From Saccharopolyspora erythraea (GTDB taxonomy: Bacteria > Actinomycetota > Actinomycetes > Mycobacteriales > Pseudonocardiaceae): 64,000 nucleotides of DNA. Location of the stretch: the NCBI RefSeq assembly GCF_018141105.1, contig NZ_CP054839.1:8063411-8127410 (forward strand). Reading direction: 5' to 3'. Position 1 is the first letter of the stretch, and every line of letters begins with the position of its first letter. Made by a program: the position numbers and the translations under genes. Under the pieces are notes generated by a model. The model saw only the letters and a program-made list of their open reading frames with translations, was not told the origin of the DNA and made no database searches. This document shows positions 41,297 through 49,351 of this stretch, piece after piece.

Positions 41297-41776
41297 ATGG
41301 CCATGCGGGGTTGGTTTCGCCGGTCCGGCACTTCACCCGTCAGTGGAACCGGAGCGGCGTCCACCGCGTCGGATCCGGAGGGAGGGCCGGCCACGGCCCC
41401 GGATTCCGACTCCGAGTTGGGGGCAGACATGACCGCGGTGGACACCGACGCCCTCGCCAGCCCGCTCAACCAGGCGCTGGCCGAGCGGGCGACGCTGATC
41501 CAGCTCTGCATGTACGCCATGGACCGTGCCCGCAGCAGCGGTGTGGTGGAGCGGCTGTCCGACGGGCTGGGCGGGATCGGCGTAGTCGCGCTGCGCCCGG
41601 ACGGCATGCGCTTCGACCCCGCCCACCACGAGGCGGGCGGCACCATGCCCACCGACGACCCGGCGCTGGACGGCATGATCGCCGAGACCGAGGTGCTCGG
41701 CTTCGCCGACCGCGACCGCGTGCTGCGCGCCCCGATCGTCACCGTGTACCGCCTGCACGACACCGCGCCGCGGTGA
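41297..41776 (+). CDS. GrpE-like protein between two dynamin genes, 159 aa
   Basis: The C-terminal half resembles the beta-domain of the nucleotide exchange factor GrpE: RFDPAHHEAGGTMPTDDP, then DRVLRAPIVTVYR, as in GrpE's FDPxxHEAV and DRVLRPAxVxVxR. The N-terminal half has a short helix (ASPLNQALAERATLIQLCMYAMDRAR) instead of GrpE's long coiled coil and an acidic low-complexity lead. Thus it is not the housekeeping GrpE. GAGGGG precedes ATG 41297/41303. Probably an adaptor linking a DnaK-type chaperone to the flanking GTPases. Confidence 0.7.
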   Translation: MAMRGWFRRSGTSPVSGTGAASTASDPEGGPATAPDSDSELGADMTAVDTDALASPLNQALAERATLIQLCMYAMDRARSSGVVERLSDGLGGIGVVALRPDGMRFDPAHHEAGGTMPTDDPALDGMIAETEVLGFADRDRVLRAPIVTVYRLHDTAPR

Positions 41777-41804
41777 TCGGAGTGCGCGAGGGGAGACGAC
41801 GGCG

Positions 41805-43664
41805 ATGAGTGCGCCGAGCCCGGGGCAGGCGGTCGCGACGGCACTGCCGCAGTTGGTCAAGCAGACCCGGGACAAGCTGTTCGCGCTGTTGCGCGAGGCC
41901 GACCCCGGGGCCGCCGAGTGGGTGGACCAGGTGCGCCGGTCCCGCCCGGCCACGCCCAGCGTGGTCGTCGTCGGCGAGACCAACCGGGGCAAGAGCTCGC
42001 TGGTCAACGCGCTCCTGGAGAGCCCGGGGATGTCCCCTGTGGACGCCGGGGTGGCGACCGCGACCTACCTGCAGTTCCAGTACGGCGAGCAGTGGGCGGG
42101 CCTGGCCTGCTATCCGGGTCAGCAGGAACCGGTCGCCTTCCCGCTCGCCGAGCTGCCAGCCTGGTCCGCGGTCGGACACGAGCTGCCCGACGGTCAGCTC
42201 CCGCCGCGCTACGTGCGGGTCGAGGCACCGCTGGAGGCTCTGTCGAAGCTGACCGTCGTCGACACCCCCGGCGTCGGCGGGCTCGACTCCGTGCACGGCG
42301 AGCTGGCCCTGGAGGCGGCGGCCTCGGCGACCGCGCTGCTGTTCGTCGTCGACGCCTCCGCCCCGTTCACGCGCGGTGAGCTGGACTTCCTTCGCACCGT
42401 CGGCGACCGGGTCGAGACGGTGGTGTTCGCGCTGGCCAAGACCGACCAGCACCGCGGGTGGCGGCAGGTGCTGGAGGAGGACCGCAGGCTGCTGGCCGAG
42501 CACGCGCCGCGGTTCGCCGACGTCCCGATCTACCCGGTGTCGGCCCGCATGCAGGAGATGGCGGCCAAGGCGCCGAGCGAGCAGGCGGGCGCGATGCTGC
42601 GCGAGAAGTCCGGCATCACCGAGCTGCGCTCGGCGCTGGAGCAGCTCGTCGCCGGCCGCTCGGCCATGCTCGGCGAGGCCAACACGATGCGCGCGCTGTC
42701 GACCGTGCTCGGTGAGCTGACCGCGAAGCTGGAGGCCGAGAAGCGGGCGCTGACCGTCGGCGAGGACGAGGCGGAGTCGCTGCGCGGACGCCGCGACGAG
42801 CTGACCACGGCGCGCCGGTCGTCGACGCGCGGCTGGCAGGTCCGGCTGCGCGGCGAGATCCAGCGCACCCGCGTGGAGACCGGGCACGAGGTGACCCGGC
42901 AGGTCCGCGAGGTGCAGAACTGGTTCCGCCGCTCGATCGACGGCGCCGACCGCCAGCAGCTGCCCGAACTGCCGCAGCAGGTCGACATCGCGTTGCAGAT
43001 GGTCTCGACGCGGGTGGCGGCGATGCTGTCGGCGCGGCTGGCCAGGGTCGCCGAGTCCTCGCTGGCGGAGCTGTTCTCCGCCGAGGAGCTCGACGTGATC
43101 CGCTCGCAGTTCGCGCGTGGCGCGCAGGCGCCGATCGCGCTGCGCCCGCCGGACAAGCGCCCGCCGACCGCCGAGGACAAGCTGCTGGTGTTCATGGGGA
43201 TCTCGGGTGGTCTCGGCGTCGGGCGGGCCGCGGCGATGCCGCTGGCCGGGGTCGGCATCGGCGTGCTGAACCCGATCGTGCTGCCGGTGACGATCGTGCT
43301 CGGGCTGGGTGCGGGCTGGTGGATGGCACGCACGCGCAAGCACGCGGCCGACAAGCAGCACATGAAGCAGTGGCTCACCGAGGCGATCGCCGACGCGCGC
43401 TCCACGCTGGACCAGCTGGTGTCCGAGCAGCTCATCGAGGCCGAGCAGCAGTTGTCGCTGGCCCTCGACGACGCCCTGACCAGGCGGATCGAGGCCATCG
43501 AGGGCGAGCTGCGGGAGGTCGACAAGGCGCTGAAGATGGACGCCGCCGAACGCAGCCGCCGGTTGCAGACCGTCAGCCGCCGGCTCACCGAGGCCACCGC
43601 CGGCCGGGAGAAGGCCGAGCAGCTGCTCGAAAGCATCCGCAACCTCCGCGACCGCGCGGCCTGA
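41805..43664 (+). CDS. Dynamin-like GTPase with membrane hairpin (IniC-like), 619 aa
   Basis: GTPase motifs: P loop VGETNRGKSSLVNALL, G3 VVDTPGVGG and G4-like ALAKTD. Long helical bundle follows (about 290-440), then a hydrophobic hairpin VGRAAAMPLAGVGIGVL and IVLPVTIVLGLGAGWWMA (about 470-505) that would insert in membrane, and a C-terminal coiled coil. This is the layout of bacterial dynamin-like proteins such as DynA or IniC. Paired with the dynamin at 39736; a heteromeric membrane fission or repair complex is likely. Confidence 0.87.
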   Translation: MSAPSPGQAVATALPQLVKQTRDKLFALLREADPGAAEWVDQVRRSRPATPSVVVVGETNRGKSSLVNALLESPGMSPVDAGVATATYLQFQYGEQWAGLACYPGQQEPVAFPLAELPAWSAVGHELPDGQLPPRYVRVEAPLEALSKLTVVDTPGVGGLDSVHGELALEAAASATALLFVVDASAPFTRGELDFLRTVGDRVETVVFALAKTDQHRGWRQVLEEDRRLLAEHAPRFADVPIYPVSARMQEMAAKAPSEQAGAMLREKSGITELRSALEQLVAGRSAMLGEANTMRALSTVLGELTAKLEAEKRALTVGEDEAESLRGRRDELTTARRSSTRGWQVRLRGEIQRTRVETGHEVTRQVREVQNWFRRSIDGADRQQLPELPQQVDIALQMVSTRVAAMLSARLARVAESSLAELFSAEELDVIRSQFARGAQAPIALRPPDKRPPTAEDKLLVFMGISGGLGVGRAAAMPLAGVGIGVLNPIVLPVTIVLGLGAGWWMARTRKHAADKQHMKQWLTEAIADARSTLDQLVSEQLIEAEQQLSLALDDALTRRIEAIEGELREVDKALKMDAAERSRRLQTVSRRLTEATAGREKAEQLLESIRNLRDRAA

Positions 43665-43778
43665 CGGGGGCCGGGCGCCTGCTCCCGGTGGCGCGGAGCG
43701 GCCACGGACGGACATGCCTGCCATCGGCAGAGCGGTGCGGACGCCCACGCGCTGCGGACGGGATGTAGGTTGCCGCGG

Positions 43779-44723
43779 GTGAAGCCGAGATCCGCGGAAG
43801 CCGCGAGGTTCGCGAGGGAGCTCGAAGCCGAACTCGACGAGTACCCCGACGAACGTGCGGAGATCCTGACCGATGCCGCCGACCAGTGGCATCGGGCCGG
43901 CGACCACGACCGTGCCGTCCAGCTGCTCGAAGAAGCCATCGCGCACGGCGGGGAGGACGGGGCCAACGCCCGCGTGGGGATGGCCGAGGTCCTGTTCGAC
44001 CTGGGTCGTGACGACGAAGCCCGTGCCCAGCTCGACGCGCTGCGACACCAGCGTCCGCCATCTCCGGTGCCCTACCACCTGGCGGCCGAGCTCCTGGAGG
44101 AACGCGCCGACCACCAGAACTCGTTGACCTGGTTCAACATGGCGGTCTCCAGGCTGAGCGAGCAGGAGATGGCCGACCTGGACCACGAGTTCGCCGCCTT
44201 CTCCCACGCCGGCAGCGTCCTCGTCGGCCGTCGGCGCGTTCGCGAAGCCCTGGGAATCCCACCGGACGAGCTCGACGAATCGGCGCCGCCGGTCGGCCCC
44301 GATCCCTTCGACGACATCGACGCCCTGATCGACGGCCCGGCCGACGATGTGCGACCGCCCGCCGAGGTCCGGGTGCTCTTCTGGCCGCGTGGCGAGGTCG
44401 CACGGGCACACGAGATCTGGCCGCGGCTGGTCGAACACGGCGACCCCGAGGCAACCGTCCGCGATCGCGAGCGGGCCAACCGCGAGCTGTCCGAGGCGGG
44501 GGTCGGCCGGATCACCATGGTGCCGCTGACCACGACGGTGCTCATCGAGTTCGCAGCGCGCACCGGTGGCGACCCGACCGATGAGACCACTCGCCGGGCC
44601 TGCATGGACGAGATCGTCGAAGCGGGCAGGCTGATCACCTGGCCGCCGGCCCGCAACGCCCCTTGCTGGTGCGGGGCGGCGGCGAAGTACAAGAAGTGCT
44701 GCGGCCGTCCCCATCTCGACTGA
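43779..44723 (+). CDS. TPR-like protein with C-terminal SEC-C zinc motif, about 314 aa
   Basis: The C terminus NAPCWCGAAAKYKKCCGRP is a SEC-C zinc-binding motif, as at the end of SecA, used for protein or ribosome contacts. N-terminal part is built of helical repeats (HRAGDHDRAVQLLEEAIAHG, LGRDDEARAQLDALRHQRP) of TPR type. GTG 43779 or TTG 43770 starts it. Separate from the dynamin operon by about 115 bases. Role unknown; may bind SecB-like chaperones or unfolded proteins. Confidence 0.7.
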   Translation: MKPRSAEAARFARELEAELDEYPDERAEILTDAADQWHRAGDHDRAVQLLEEAIAHGGEDGANARVGMAEVLFDLGRDDEARAQLDALRHQRPPSPVPYHLAAELLEERADHQNSLTWFNMAVSRLSEQEMADLDHEFAAFSHAGSVLVGRRRVREALGIPPDELDESAPPVGPDPFDDIDALIDGPADDVRPPAEVRVLFWPRGEVARAHEIWPRLVEHGDPEATVRDRERANRELSEAGVGRITMVPLTTTVLIEFAARTGGDPTDETTRRACMDEIVEAGRLITWPPARNAPCWCGAAAKYKKCCGRPHLD

Positions 44724-44741
44724 CATCCCGGAGGTCCGGCG

Positions 44742-45394
44742 CTAGTCCAGCTGCTCCTGGATCTGCTCGGTGAAAGTGATCAGCTCGGTGAAGGTGCTGT
44801 AGTTGGCGTGCAGGCTGTAGGTGCCACCGGCCGTGACGCCGATCAGCTTGCCGCCCGCGACCAGCGGCCCGCCGCTGTCGCCGCCGTGCGTGGTGATCCG
44901 AGGATCCGGGCCGGCGTTCCGGCGCGGTACAGGGCCGCGTCCTCGACAGTGGCCAGCGGCAGGGTTGGCAACGGCATCGGGCGGTCGAGCGTGATGACCG
45001 CGACGTCGGGATACATCCGCTGCAGCTCACCGGGCGGCGGCGGGGTGTGCTGCCAGTCTGGGTGCGTCCACACCGACATGACTCCGCGCACCTCGCCGTC
45101 GCCGGTGCGCAGGTCGGTGCGCCCACCGACGACGTGCATCCGGTCGGTGGGGTGCTCGTCGACGCAGTGCGCGGCGGTCACGACCTTGGTCGGGGTGACC
45201 AGCGTGCCCCCGCAGTGCAGCGCGTCGCCTTCCGGAGCGTCCGGGGTGTCGGTGATCCACATCATCCAGGGGTTGTCGTCGGTGCTTGCCGGCGTGCCGC
45301 CGACGATCTTCGGCTGCACGCCGGCAGCGGCAGGTGCCGCGGTGAGGAGGATGCCGAGCGCGGCCGCGACCAGGGCCCATTTCTTCGTCGTCAT
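44742..45394 (-). pseudogene. Trypsin-like serine protease, internally deleted and frameshifted
   Basis: The 5' part, from ATG 45394, has a signal peptide (MTTKKWALVAAALGILL, cleavage near AAAG), the activation site KIVGGTPAS, catalytic His in VTAAHC and Asp in DVAVITL, and runs in frame to ARILG. The 3' part, in another frame, has ITTHGGDSGGPLVAGG with the catalytic Ser, and ends EQIQEQLD-stop at 44742. The usual 40-50 residues between strand ILG and GDSGG are missing at about 44900, next to a repeated CGGATC, so the gene suffered a deletion that also shifts the frame. The in-frame product stops at 44843 and cannot be active. Confidence 0.75.
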
Positions 45395-45565
45395 GCCGAC
45401 ACCCTCGGTGATCGGCGTGTGCGCACGCGTCGGCCCGCGAACTGATCCCCACCGCGACCTCGGCAGTACCCACCGGTCCGGTAGAGCCCTCGACCAGCGA
45501 GGACGTTCGCCCCTGGCACCGACCGGTGGCCGCCAGGACGGTGTGCATCTCGGGGAGGTGGTCGC

Positions 45566-46444
45566 ATGGCAGGAGCGGACGACGAGGAAAACCCGGCTGT
45601 GGACCGGCACGACCGGGCCCACACCGAACCGGCGGTTCAGGAGAGCGGCACTCCCGACGGTCCGGACAGCGCTGAACCCGACGTACTCCTGGACGTCCCC
45701 AGCCTGTCGGTCGACGAGATCGACCTCGAGGTCCAGGACCTCAGGGCGCGGGTCTCGTTGCAGGCCGAGGTGCTCGACCTGCTGAAGCTCAACGTGGGCG
45801 CCGACGTGACGCTCGGGCAGGTGTCGCTGACCATCACCGGGGTCGAGGCGCAGGCGCTGCTGAAGGTCCGGCTCGACCGGGTGGCCCGGATCATCGAGCG
45901 GGTGCTCGCGACCGTCGACCGGAACCCGCAGCTGCTCGAGCAGCTCGTGCGCGGCGTCGAGCCCACGTTGCGCGGCGTCGGGGAAGCGGTCGGCGAGGTG
46001 GGCCGCGGCGCGGGTGGAGCGGTCGAAGAGGTCGCCGGCGAAGTCGGGCGAGGCGCCGGGGAGGCGGTTGGCGAAGCCGGCCGCGGTGCGCGGCGGGCAG
46101 TCGAGGACGTCGGACGGGGCGCTGGGGAGACGGTCGAGGACGTGGGGCGCCGGACCGGGCCGGGGGTCGAGGACGTCGGACGGCGCGCCGTACGCGCCGC
46201 TGAGGACGTCGGCGCGGCGGCCGAGGAGCTGAGCGGCGAGCCTGGCGAAGCGGCCGGGCGCGCTGCGGACCGAGCCCGCGCGGACCGAACCCGGCCCCGG
46301 CGCGAGGAGGAAGCCGGCGCCGAGCGCGCTGAGACCGCACGACCGCGCCGGCGCCCAGACACACGCGCCGAACGCGAGCGCCGGCGCCCCCGGCGCGAAC
46401 CTCCCCCACCTCGCCGGGGCCGTCGCGGGGACCGGCCGTCGTGA
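45566..46444 (+). CDS. Repeat-rich amphipathic protein, 292 aa
   Basis: No named function recognised. A conserved-looking core (residues about 40-135: LDVPSLSVDEIDLEVQDL, RARVSLQAEVLDLLKLNVG, DRVARIIERVLATVDRNP) is followed by about ten imperfect 11-residue repeats of the form GRGAGEAVEDV (135-235), which would form a long amphipathic helix able to lie on lipid, then a very Arg/Pro/Glu-rich tail. GGGGAGGTGG precedes ATG 45566. The stop overlaps the start of a 71-residue partner (GTGA 46441-46444). Confidence 0.65.
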   Translation: MAGADDEENPAVDRHDRAHTEPAVQESGTPDGPDSAEPDVLLDVPSLSVDEIDLEVQDLRARVSLQAEVLDLLKLNVGADVTLGQVSLTITGVEAQALLKVRLDRVARIIERVLATVDRNPQLLEQLVRGVEPTLRGVGEAVGEVGRGAGGAVEEVAGEVGRGAGEAVGEAGRGARRAVEDVGRGAGETVEDVGRRTGPGVEDVGRRAVRAAEDVGAAAEELSGEPGEAAGRAADRARADRTRPRREEEAGAERAETARPRRRPDTRAERERRRPRREPPPPRRGRRGDRPS

Positions 46445-46656
46445 GCGGGCCGGACATCAGCTTCACCGCGACCGTACGGGCGCGAACCCTGCGGTTCCAC
46501 GTGGACCCCGACGCCCGGGTCGAGTTCACCGGTGAGGTGGAAGGCACGTCGGAGTCGGCCCGCACCGGGTTGCCCGAACCGGTGCGAGCCGAGATCACCT
46601 ACCGCGACGTGCGGATCGACTACCGGCTCCTCGCCGCGACGCGGGACCCGTCATGA
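46441..46656 (+). CDS. Small conserved-looking beta-strand protein, 71 aa
   Basis: Begins with GTG overlapping the previous stop. The sequence alternates hydrophobic and polar residues (ISFTATVRARTLRFHVDPDARVEFTGEV, in part; EITYRDVRIDYRLLAAT), suggesting a small beta barrel or sandwich. No match recognised. Tight coupling with the repeat-rich protein suggests the two products interact. Confidence 0.6.
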   Translation: MSGPDISFTATVRARTLRFHVDPDARVEFTGEVEGTSESARTGLPEPVRAEITYRDVRIDYRLLAATRDPS

Positions 46657-46766
46657 CGCCCACAGGTCTCTCGACCCTGGCGGGTTGCCGCGACATGCCG
46701 TGACGCTGGTGCCACCGCGCGGACATCCCGGCCGCGCCGGCACAGCTCCCTGGACGGGAGGCGGCC

Positions 46767-48152
46767 ATGACCGTCACGATCGAGAACCTCCGGGACCGCG
46801 TCCGCGGCCCCGTCATCACCGAGACCGACCAGCGCTACGACGACGTGCGCAAGGTCAACAACGCCATGATCGACCGCAGGCCGTGGGTCGTCGTGCAGTG
46901 CGCCAACGCCGGGGACGTCATGGCGGCGGTCGACTTCGCCAGGGCGAACCGGCTCGACGTCGCCGTGCGCGGCGGCGGGCACAGCGTGCCCGGGTTCGGC
47001 ACGTGCGACGACGGGGTGGTGATCGACCTGTCGGCGATGCGCGGCGTTCGGGTCGACCCGGTGCGGCGGACTGCTCGCGTCGAGGGCGGGGCGACGTGGG
47101 GCGACCTCGACGCCGCGACGCACGCCTTCGGGCTGGCCACCACCGGCGGCATCATCTCCACCACCGGTGTCGGCGGCCTCACCCTCGGTGGCGGCATCGG
47201 ATACCTGAGCCGCAGGCTGGGGCTCTCGGCGGACAACCTCGTCTCCGCCGACGTCGTCACCGCCGACGGCACGATGCGCCTGGTCGGCGAGGACTCCGAG
47301 GAGGACCTGTTCTGGGCGATCCGCGGGGGCGGCGGCAACTTCGGCGTGGTGACCTCCTTCGAGTTCCGCCTGAGCCCGGTCGCCGACATCTACGGCGGGC
47401 CGATGTTCTTCGACCTGGACCGCGCGGGCGACGTGCTCCGCTTCTTCCGGGAGTTCATCGCCGAGGCCCCCGAGGAGTTCGGCGGCTTCCCTGGGTTCCA
47501 CCTCGCCCCGCCGCTGCCGTTCATCCCGCAGAACCGGCACGGCCTGCCGCACCAGTTGTTGGTGACGTGCTGGACCGGCGACGTCCGGGAAGGCGAACGG
47601 GTCATCGGCCGGCTGCGCGAGGTGGCACCCGTGGTCGCCGAGCACGTCGGCGTCATGCCGTATCCGCTGCTCAACAGCGCGTTCGACGCCCTGGTGCCGC
47701 CGGGGCTCCAGCACTACTGGAAGGCCAGCTTCGTCCGGGAGCTCACCGACGAGGCGATCGAGGCGCACATCACCTACGGGGCGCGGGTGCCCTCCGTCAA
47801 CACCGCGGTGCACATCTACCCGATCAACGGCGCGTGCCACCGGGTCGGCCAGGACGAGACCGCCTTCGCCTACCGCGACGCCAACTTCGCGAGCGTCATC
47901 GCCGGCATGTGGCCCGATCCGGCCGACAACGAGGCCAACATCGCCTGGGTGCGCGACTTCTACGCCGCGACCGCGCCGCACGCCGAGCCCGGCGGCTACA
48001 TCAACTTCATGGCGGGCGACGACCAGGAGCGCATCAAGGCCAACTACCGGCAGAACTACGAGCGGCTGGCCGCGATCAAGCGCAGCTACGACCCGGACAA
48101 CCTGTTCCACCTGAACCAGAACATCCGCCCCGGGATGGCCCGCGCGGCCTGA
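46767..48152 (+). CDS. FAD-linked oxidoreductase with BBE domain, second copy, 461 aa
   Basis: PCMH/VAO-type flavoprotein with VRGGGHSVPGFG (His for covalent FAD), TLGGGIGYLSRRLG and FWAIRGGGGNFGVVTSFEF, and a BBE C terminus (RSYDPDNLFHLNQNIRP). Same family as 16862-18250 but not a recent duplicate, since N and C termini differ. The Cys of bicovalent members is not seen. Likely oxidises a carbohydrate or aromatic alcohol with H2O2 release. Free-standing gene with no adjacent regulator. Confidence 0.88.
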   Translation: MTVTIENLRDRVRGPVITETDQRYDDVRKVNNAMIDRRPWVVVQCANAGDVMAAVDFARANRLDVAVRGGGHSVPGFGTCDDGVVIDLSAMRGVRVDPVRRTARVEGGATWGDLDAATHAFGLATTGGIISTTGVGGLTLGGGIGYLSRRLGLSADNLVSADVVTADGTMRLVGEDSEEDLFWAIRGGGGNFGVVTSFEFRLSPVADIYGGPMFFDLDRAGDVLRFFREFIAEAPEEFGGFPGFHLAPPLPFIPQNRHGLPHQLLVTCWTGDVREGERVIGRLREVAPVVAEHVGVMPYPLLNSAFDALVPPGLQHYWKASFVRELTDEAIEAHITYGARVPSVNTAVHIYPINGACHRVGQDETAFAYRDANFASVIAGMWPDPADNEANIAWVRDFYAATAPHAEPGGYINFMAGDDQERIKANYRQNYERLAAIKRSYDPDNLFHLNQNIRPGMARAA

Positions 48153-48234
48153 GCGCGGCTGTCGCGCGGGAACCCGCTGCCTCTACTCTGCGTCATAGCT
48201 GTGGAAAGCGGACGCGGAGTTGAGGGGTGCGCAC

Positions 48235-48975
48235 GTGTACATCGAGGAGACGGGCGCGAACGACGGCGACATCAAGATCTCCGTCGAGGGCGAGGAGTAC
48301 ACCGCCGAGGCGAACTTCGACCTCGACGGCGACGGGGTCGACGAGACCGTCGCGGTGATGACCGACGACGGCTACGTGGGCTACATCGACGAGAACGCCG
48401 ACGGCGCCGCCGACGTCATGCAGACCGTCGACGCCAACGGCCAGGTCGTCAGCCAGGCCCGCTTCGACGCCGCGACCGGCGACTGGGTCGCCGAGCAGCC
48501 GCAGCAGCACCCGGGCGAGGCCGACCCCAGGCAGCAGGGCGGTGAGTCGATGGTCGTCGACACCCCGGAGGGCGACGTCCAGATCGGCCCGGCCACCGAG
48601 GACACCAACCAGGACGGCGTCGCCGACACCGCGGTGGTCAGCACCGCCGACGGCACGCGGCTGGTCACCGACGTCGACGGCGACGGGTCGGCGGACCAGA
48701 TCATCGACATCAGCAGCACCGGCGACGTGACCACGGCGCACCACACCGGCGACGGGCAGTGGACCGTGGTCGAGCAGGGGCGCATCGACGAGCACGGGCA
48801 GTACACGCCGAGCCCGGCCGTCGGCCCGACCGACGACGCTGCCTGGAGCTTCGGCGACCCCGAGCCGCAGGCGCAGCCGGAGCCGAAGCCGGAGGGCGGC
48901 GCCGGCCGCGGCGCGGGCAGCTCCCACGGCGGTTCCGGGGCGCCCGCCGCCGACTCGGACACCCTCTGGAGCTGA
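48235..48975 (+). CDS. Acidic DxDxDG-repeat protein, about 246 aa
   Basis: Very acidic protein with repeated calcium-loop-like motifs: FDLDGDGVDETV, DENADGAADV, DTNQDGVADTAV, DVDGDGSADQI. No signal peptide. The tail is Pro/Glu/Gly/Ser-rich and ends DTLWS. Resembles DUF6802-type actinobacterial proteins. GTG 48235 has GAGGGG seven bases upstream; TTG 48220 in the same frame is less likely. A very strong terminator hairpin follows at 49000. Function unknown. Confidence 0.7.
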   Translation: MYIEETGANDGDIKISVEGEEYTAEANFDLDGDGVDETVAVMTDDGYVGYIDENADGAADVMQTVDANGQVVSQARFDAATGDWVAEQPQQHPGEADPRQQGGESMVVDTPEGDVQIGPATEDTNQDGVADTAVVSTADGTRLVTDVDGDGSADQIIDISSTGDVTTAHHTGDGQWTVVEQGRIDEHGQYTPSPAVGPTDDAAWSFGDPEPQAQPEPKPEGGAGRGAGSSHGGSGAPAADSDTLWS

Positions 48976-48999
48976 CGCCCCGCCCCGTCCCCAAACCCG

Positions 49000-49034
49000 C
49001 CGCCCGGTGCCCTCCACGCGAGGGCACCGGGCGG
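49000..49034. terminator. Strong terminator after the DxDxDG protein
   Basis: Perfect 14-bp stem CCGCCCGGTGCCCT / AGGGCACCGGGCGG with a 7-base loop, followed by TTCGCTTTC, 25 bases past the stop. Confidence 0.8.
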
Positions 49035-49351
49035 TTCGCTTTCTCCGGCGTCGATCAACCGCCGTCCGGCCGTCTCGTTCCGGCCACCCTCCGTTCGCAC
49101 ACGTGTCCACTTCGCCGGAAATTCTTGAGCAACTGGGACCTCGGTCACGGACGATCCATTGCGCCGTTGGATTCTGAATCGATTCCCTTATCGTTCTTGT
49201 GAGAGAACCGACAATCCTGATCTGCATTGCGGGCCCTCGGCGCGGTTAGCCTCATTGCATCCCTTTGAATCTGCCCGATCTGCGGGTTGGGCGGAGCTTT
49301 CCCTAAAGACCCGATTCCGGGCTGCGGCGCCCAGTCAGGAGACAAGACGCG
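49035..49351. other. Promoter/leader region of pckG
   Basis: 317 bases, notably AT-richer than the rest (about 49150-49330). It must hold the pckG promoter. A TTGCGG/TAGCCT pair at 49227 and 49247 has only 14 bases between, too few for a standard promoter, so no promoter is assigned. No open frame of note. Confidence 0.4.

Noticed and set aside
49227-49252. TTGCGG and TAGCCT as a pckG promoter
   Set aside because: The spacer is only 14 bases, too short for a sigma-70-type promoter; kept only as a note in the intergenic entry.
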